Source: CAIRDP01 sp037138335 (lineage in GTDB: Bacteria; Bacteroidota; Bacteroidia; Bacteroidales; FEN-979). Taken from it: a stretch of DNA of 36,497 nt. A model generated the notes under the pieces. It worked only from the letters and a program-made list of their open reading frames with translations, was not told the DNA's origin and did no database searches. Position numbers and translations under genes: made by a program. Of this stretch, positions 33,241 to 36,497 are shown in pieces (the first letter of the stretch is position 1; each line of letters opens with the position of its first letter). The stretch spans positions 1 to 36,497 of the forward strand of contig JBAXIO010000028.1 of the NCBI GenBank assembly GCA_037138335.1, in the 5' to 3' direction.

Positions 33241-34607
33241 AAAAAGTAATAAACCCCAAGCAGGAGCCTCAGGTTAGCCACTTCGGTGGTATTGTAAACA
33301 TATCCTTTTTCGTTTGTGGAACCGTAGCCTGCGGCCGTATATTCAAGTTCCCCGGCCAGCCTGAGTTTGCCGGCATTGAACACCAGCCTGGGAGAGATGC
33401 GGTAAGCATAATCAATATTGCCGCCGCGTGTGTAGTAAGGGCCTTTCACCTCTTCACCAACACCCAGGTTCTTGCCATAAGCAACGAATAGCCCCGGCTG
33501 CCAGCGGGTTGCATTTGTATGGAATTCGGCCCAGGCGGCGAAGCTGCGCACGTTTGCATAATTGACGAACCCCCGGGTCGGGTCAGTAACAGAATTCACG
33601 ACATAACCCCCCAGCATGGTATAGGCATTGTTGTTGCCTCCGTATTCCCCGCCGATCTTGAAAGTGAAATGTTTTATCCTGAGTTTGGCATAGGCATTAT
33701 AGGCCATGGCCATGGTTTTTACATCGGTTTTATACGTTGCTGTGACCGCGTCGTGATGGAACACCTTGCCATCTATGACCGTATCGTAGGCGGGGCTGAG
33801 GATCATGGTTGACGACAGCCTGGGCGTAAGCATCTGCCAGTTGATCCCGAAGCCGCAGAGGAATTCGGTTCCTTTGGCGGGGTTCGTAGTCACGAACTGG
33901 AACTGCAGGTCCGATTCGGGGATCACCGAATTGCGGATATACTTGGTATTAGCGCCTTCCGGACCGTCGCTCATGAAATCCACCTGGGAGAGCATGGTCA
34001 GGGCTACGCTGAATTTGCCGATATGCTGGGTGATTTTTATCTGCGGATTACGTGAGAAAACAACGAAAGGCGCACCCGTATTGAAAGATACCGTGGCTGG
34101 CGAGCATTCAGGAACGAACATGGGGTGCCACCATTGTCCGACCATAAGCTCGGTATGCGGCCATTGAAGCTTCACCCAGGCATGGCGAAGCCTGAAAGAG
34201 TTGATGTTCGGGTTTATATTCCCGAAAAATTCAGCTTCAAGGTAGGCGGATGTCTTTGCCCCTATTGCATCAGGTCCCCATATAGAGCCGCATAGGCGGG
34301 TCTGGATGGAAAGGATGTTGTATGCCGATTTGGCGTTGATATCCGCACCGTCGGCATCATATTTAGGCCCTTCTGGGAAGAGCAGGAAATGCCCGTCGCG
34401 CAGTCCGACCGTTTGCCTTGTATCGAAAAAGATATCAGTTTTCACATAACCTGAAAAAATGATGCCGAAAGCAGCTTTCTTTTCGGGGGCTTTCTGTTCG
34501 GCGGGTTCTTTGGAGTCTTTGGTTGCTTTTTTCTGATCAGTGTTTTGTGCCGTTACGCTAAAACAGAGCAGCAGCGGAAGCAGTCCGCAGAGTAAAAATC
34601 GTTTCAT
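33237..34607 (-). CDS. Outer-membrane porin-like beta-barrel protein
   Basis: A 456-residue protein starting at 34607, which gives a signal peptide (KRFLLCGLLPLLLCFSVTAQ) and fits better than the longer frame from 34652. A Lys/Glu-rich linker (about 22-45) follows. The rest is beta-strand-rich with alternating aromatics, begins IFSGYVKTDIFFDTRQTVG, and ends LGVYYFF, with a terminal aromatic typical of outer-membrane barrels recognised by BamA. The motif AYLEAEFFG ... FRLRHAWVKL ... LMVGQWWHP resembles porins of the DcaP/phosphate-porin kind. The substrate is unknown. Its stop codon overlaps that of hipA on the opposite strand. Confidence 0.85.
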   Translation of the reverse strand: MKRFLLCGLLPLLLCFSVTAQNTDQKKATKDSKEPAEQKAPEKKAAFGIIFSGYVKTDIFFDTRQTVGLRDGHFLLFPEGPKYDADGADINAKSAYNILSIQTRLCGSIWGPDAIGAKTSAYLEAEFFGNINPNINSFRLRHAWVKLQWPHTELMVGQWWHPMFVPECSPATVSFNTGAPFVVFSRNPQIKITQHIGKFSVALTMLSQVDFMSDGPEGANTKYIRNSVIPESDLQFQFVTTNPAKGTEFLCGFGINWQMLTPRLSSTMILSPAYDTVIDGKVFHHDAVTATYKTDVKTMAMAYNAYAKLRIKHFTFKIGGEYGGNNNAYTMLGGYVVNSVTDPTRGFVNYANVRSFAAWAEFHTNATRWQPGLFVAYGKNLGVGEEVKGPYYTRGGNIDYAYRISPRLVFNAGKLRLAGELEYTAAGYGSTNEKGYVYNTTEVANLRLLLGVYYFF

Positions 34608-34679
34608 TTGTCTGGGATTAAGAAATGCGGCCAGAGAAAAAGTCATCTGCAAAAAACATTAATACACAGCAGTTTTTCT

Positions 34680-34687
34680 TAACTTTG
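34680..34687 (+). promoter_or_regulatory. -7 box before the thioredoxin-like gene
   Basis: TAACTTTG is an exact TAnnTTTG box, 33 bases before the ATG at 34721. No TTG lies at the ideal upstream distance. It is in the 113-bp divergent region shared with the porin-like gene. Confidence 0.55.
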
Positions 34688-34720
34688 AGCCGCGATTGTT
34701 AATTAATAAACAGCAAAAAT

Positions 34721-35236
34721 ATGAAAAAAATCATACTGACACTTACTCTCCTCATCGGAGTGATCATGGTAAATGCGCAAGAGAAGCCAAAACCTTACAA
34801 TGAGAACCAGGATGCACGTGCCGATATTAAGAAAGCTATAACCCAGGCCCAGAAAGAGCACAAGAACATCATGATGCAGTTCGGCGGCAACTGGTGCCCC
34901 TGGTGCATGAGGTTTCATGCGCTTGTAACCACTTATCCGAAACTTGACTCACTGATGAAGGCCAACTATGTATATGTCCTCATCAATGTTCCCTCGTCAA
35001 AGGACAAAGCCAAGCGGGACTACACCCTGTTTGCAGAATACCAATACCCCAACCGTTTCGGGTTCCCGGTTTTTGTGATCCTTGACTCACAGGGGAAGCG
35101 CCTGAACACAGTTGACAGCGACGGTTTCGAATACCCCAACCCGAAAGTTCCCGGTTACGATACCGCCAAAGTTGAGCGTTTCCTGAAGATGTGGAGCGTG
35201 AAGGCATTGGATGCGAAGACATACACTGCAAAATAA
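34721..35236 (+). CDS. Secreted thioredoxin-like protein (CPWC)
   Basis: A 171-residue protein with a signal peptide (MKKIILTLTLLIGVIMVNA). The thioredoxin fold follows with the active site WCPWC (Cys59 and Cys62) and the cis-proline loop FGFPVF. It resembles the thioredoxin_7/DUF255-like group more than classical thioredoxin (CGPC). In the periplasm such proteins reduce disulfides or pass electrons to repair enzymes; the envelope MsrB-MsrA lipoprotein encoded 20 kb away is one conceivable client. It is divergent from the porin-like gene. Confidence 0.9.
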   Translation: MKKIILTLTLLIGVIMVNAQEKPKPYNENQDARADIKKAITQAQKEHKNIMMQFGGNWCPWCMRFHALVTTYPKLDSLMKANYVYVLINVPSSKDKAKRDYTLFAEYQYPNRFGFPVFVILDSQGKRLNTVDSDGFEYPNPKVPGYDTAKVERFLKMWSVKALDAKTYTAK

Positions 35237-35295
35237 AACGCTCTACTACCATATTTCTTTGGTATTCTTTAAAGAATCGGTATAAAAGGTTAAAA

Positions 35296-36495
35296 TTAAT
35301 TTGAGCGTTTAATGATTTTCTTAACCAATTTTGCCTTTCCAATAATAAACTCAAAACAGTAGATACCATCGGGAAGTAATCCTCCGGAATATTCGATTTC
35401 ATTTAATCCTGCGGAGTATTGTTGATTCGCAACGACTTGATTTATTATTTTCCCTGACATATCAGAAATTAATATTGTAACAACAGCAGGTTTTTGCAAA
35501 TGGACTTGAAGTTTTATAATATTGGTAAAAGGATTTGGAAATGAATAAACCTGCGGTTCGTTTTTCTCGAAAGGAGAAATATCCTCTTGCCCCGAAGAAA
35601 TCTGAAAATACAGTATGCATTTTTGTAAAAATAATAGATTGTCAGCTTGGAATATAGTTGCTCTGTATGCATTGGTTGACCAATCCAGGTCATGGCTCCA
35701 GGCATTTGCAAAAACAACTACAATCTTTCCGTATCCGAATTGATTATGAACAACCATAGGATATCCGGATTTATAATAATCTACAATCAGGTTATTATTT
35801 GCAGCGAGGACTGGGTGATCCATGCATGATGATGCAAAGGAGTTTACACCTCCTTCCGGCCCAGTAATAGGGCCATCGTATATTGGGGCACCGTGAAAAT
35901 ACCAGCTTAATCCGCTAGCACCACCGTTTTGCCCTTCGATTGTTTGTATGCCAAACAAGGTAACCGCCGGGATATGTTTAGTCCAGCCGATATCAGCTAA
36001 TAATTTTCCACCGGATATAACCCAGGAATAAATTGCACTACCTTCAGCATCAGTCAGATTGCGGGGACCTCCCTCACCATTTAAACGCAAAACCTGATAG
36101 TTGTTTAATAAAGCAGCATTAATTGTTGTTGTCGTCAGGTTCATCGTTTCAACATTGTAACCATTGGAGGTCCATTGTGCAATTTCCTCATGCTGATTTC
36201 CAGGAATCCCGGTAACAGTCCAATTTGCCGGATCCCCTCCTTTTAAATATAAAAGGTTGCTATAAGAATTCAATACAGTAATATAATTTGTTCTTGTTTT
36301 GATATTGCTTCCGGCAGAATTAGAGACGGTCAATATAACGGTATAATAACCGGCAGCGGCATAAGTATGGCCTGGGTTTTGTATCGTAGAGGTTCCTCCA
36401 TCACCAAAGTTCCAGCTCCAGCTGGTAGGTGTGTTGGTTGAAAGATCAGTAAATGCAACAGACTGCCCTACGTTGATTGTTGTGGGTGTCCCTGA
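35296..36495 (-). CDS. PKD-domain protein with T9SS sorting domain (5' end missing)
   Basis: The frame is open from the right edge to a stop at 35296-35298; about 399 residues are visible and the start lies outside the window. A first PKD domain (VGQSVAFTDLST ... WSWNFGDGG ... HTYAAAGYYTVILTV) is seen from the edge. A domain of about 210 residues follows, with WTSNGYNVETMNL, VLRLNGEGGPRNL, GGKLLADIGW and YGKIVVVFANAWSHDLDW; this looks like a glutamine-amidotransferase/ThuA-like fold, which I hold only weakly. The end is a T9SS type A domain (YSFPNPFTNIIKL, ILISDMSGKIINQV, LLPDGIYCFEFIIG). It is a surface or secreted protein. Lower GC than its left neighbours. Confidence 0.85.
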   Translation of the reverse strand, partial: SGTPTTINVGQSVAFTDLSTNTPTSWSWNFGDGGTSTIQNPGHTYAAAGYYTVILTVSNSAGSNIKTRTNYITVLNSYSNLLYLKGGDPANWTVTGIPGNQHEEIAQWTSNGYNVETMNLTTTTINAALLNNYQVLRLNGEGGPRNLTDAEGSAIYSWVISGGKLLADIGWTKHIPAVTLFGIQTIEGQNGGASGLSWYFHGAPIYDGPITGPEGGVNSFASSCMDHPVLAANNNLIVDYYKSGYPMVVHNQFGYGKIVVVFANAWSHDLDWSTNAYRATIFQADNLLFLQKCILYFQISSGQEDISPFEKNEPQVYSFPNPFTNIIKLQVHLQKPAVVTILISDMSGKIINQVVANQQYSAGLNEIEYSGGLLPDGIYCFEFIIGKAKLVKKIIKRSN

Positions 36496-36497
36496 GA

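Noticed and set aside
35249..35277. Possible terminator between the thioredoxin-like gene and the PKD gene
   Set aside because: A 5-bp stem and the palindrome ATTCTTTAAAGAAT are present but AT-rich and without a T-tract; too weak to call.
1..36497. CRISPR array, phage or anti-phage defence system
   Set aside because: The tandem arrays have 7-8 bp units without spacers, and apart from hipBA no known defence, cas, capsid or integrase gene was seen.

Overview
The window looks like a chromosomal segment of an uncultured member of the Bacteroidota (Bacteroidales-like). The evidence is as follows. Four proteins end in a type IX secretion (T9SS) type A sorting domain. Several proteins carry PKD, Asp-box or propeller repeats. 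Lipoprotein and outer-membrane-barrel genes are present. Exact Bacteroidota -7 boxes (TAnnTTTG) lie before several genes, and most starts lack a Shine-Dalgarno sequence. The genus cannot be told from the sequence.

Region 1 (1-8100) is visibly AT-rich and holds six plus-strand genes for envelope or secreted proteins with little known function: the tail of an Asn-rich protein with a 66-bp repeat, a four-PKD lipoprotein, a small secreted protein, a secreted MORN plus 16xCxxC zinc-ribbon-like protein, a two-TM protein, and a large Gln/Pro-rich membrane protein ending in a SPOR domain and a C-x2-H-x-C domain. It ends at an inverted repeat, a 3' half-tRNA fragment and an intact tRNA-Asn, so it reads as an accessory island.

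Region 2 (8666-14941) has much higher GC. It holds a MacAB-like ABC exporter (ATPase, two paralogous permeases, periplasmic adaptor), then on the minus strand an MsrB-MsrA fusion lipoprotein and a small T9SS cargo protein with a clear terminator.

Region 3 (15147-25284) holds a PfkB-type kinase, an EF-G paralogue lacking the catalytic histidine, an MFS transporter, and an operon of kbl-like gene, acpS, acetyl-CoA-synthetase-like gene, acyl carrier protein, second kbl-like gene and satP-type acetate permease. The operon joins acetate uptake and activation, carrier-protein priming and two alpha-oxoamine synthases; this is the best candidate for an undescribed pathway.

Region 4 (25509-36497) holds two T9SS cargo proteins (propeller and Asp-box), a DUF5916 outer-membrane protein, an AT-rich hipBA toxin-antitoxin pair with an evident operator, a minus-strand porin-like barrel, a secreted thioredoxin-like protein, and the 3' part of a PKD/T9SS protein running off the end.

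Running through regions 2-4 are intergenic arrays of 7- or 8-bp tandem units (ACCCAGR, CTGGATAR, GGATGCA) with matching inverted repeats. They sit directly after stop codons, some inside operons, and look like a dispersed structured repeat family.
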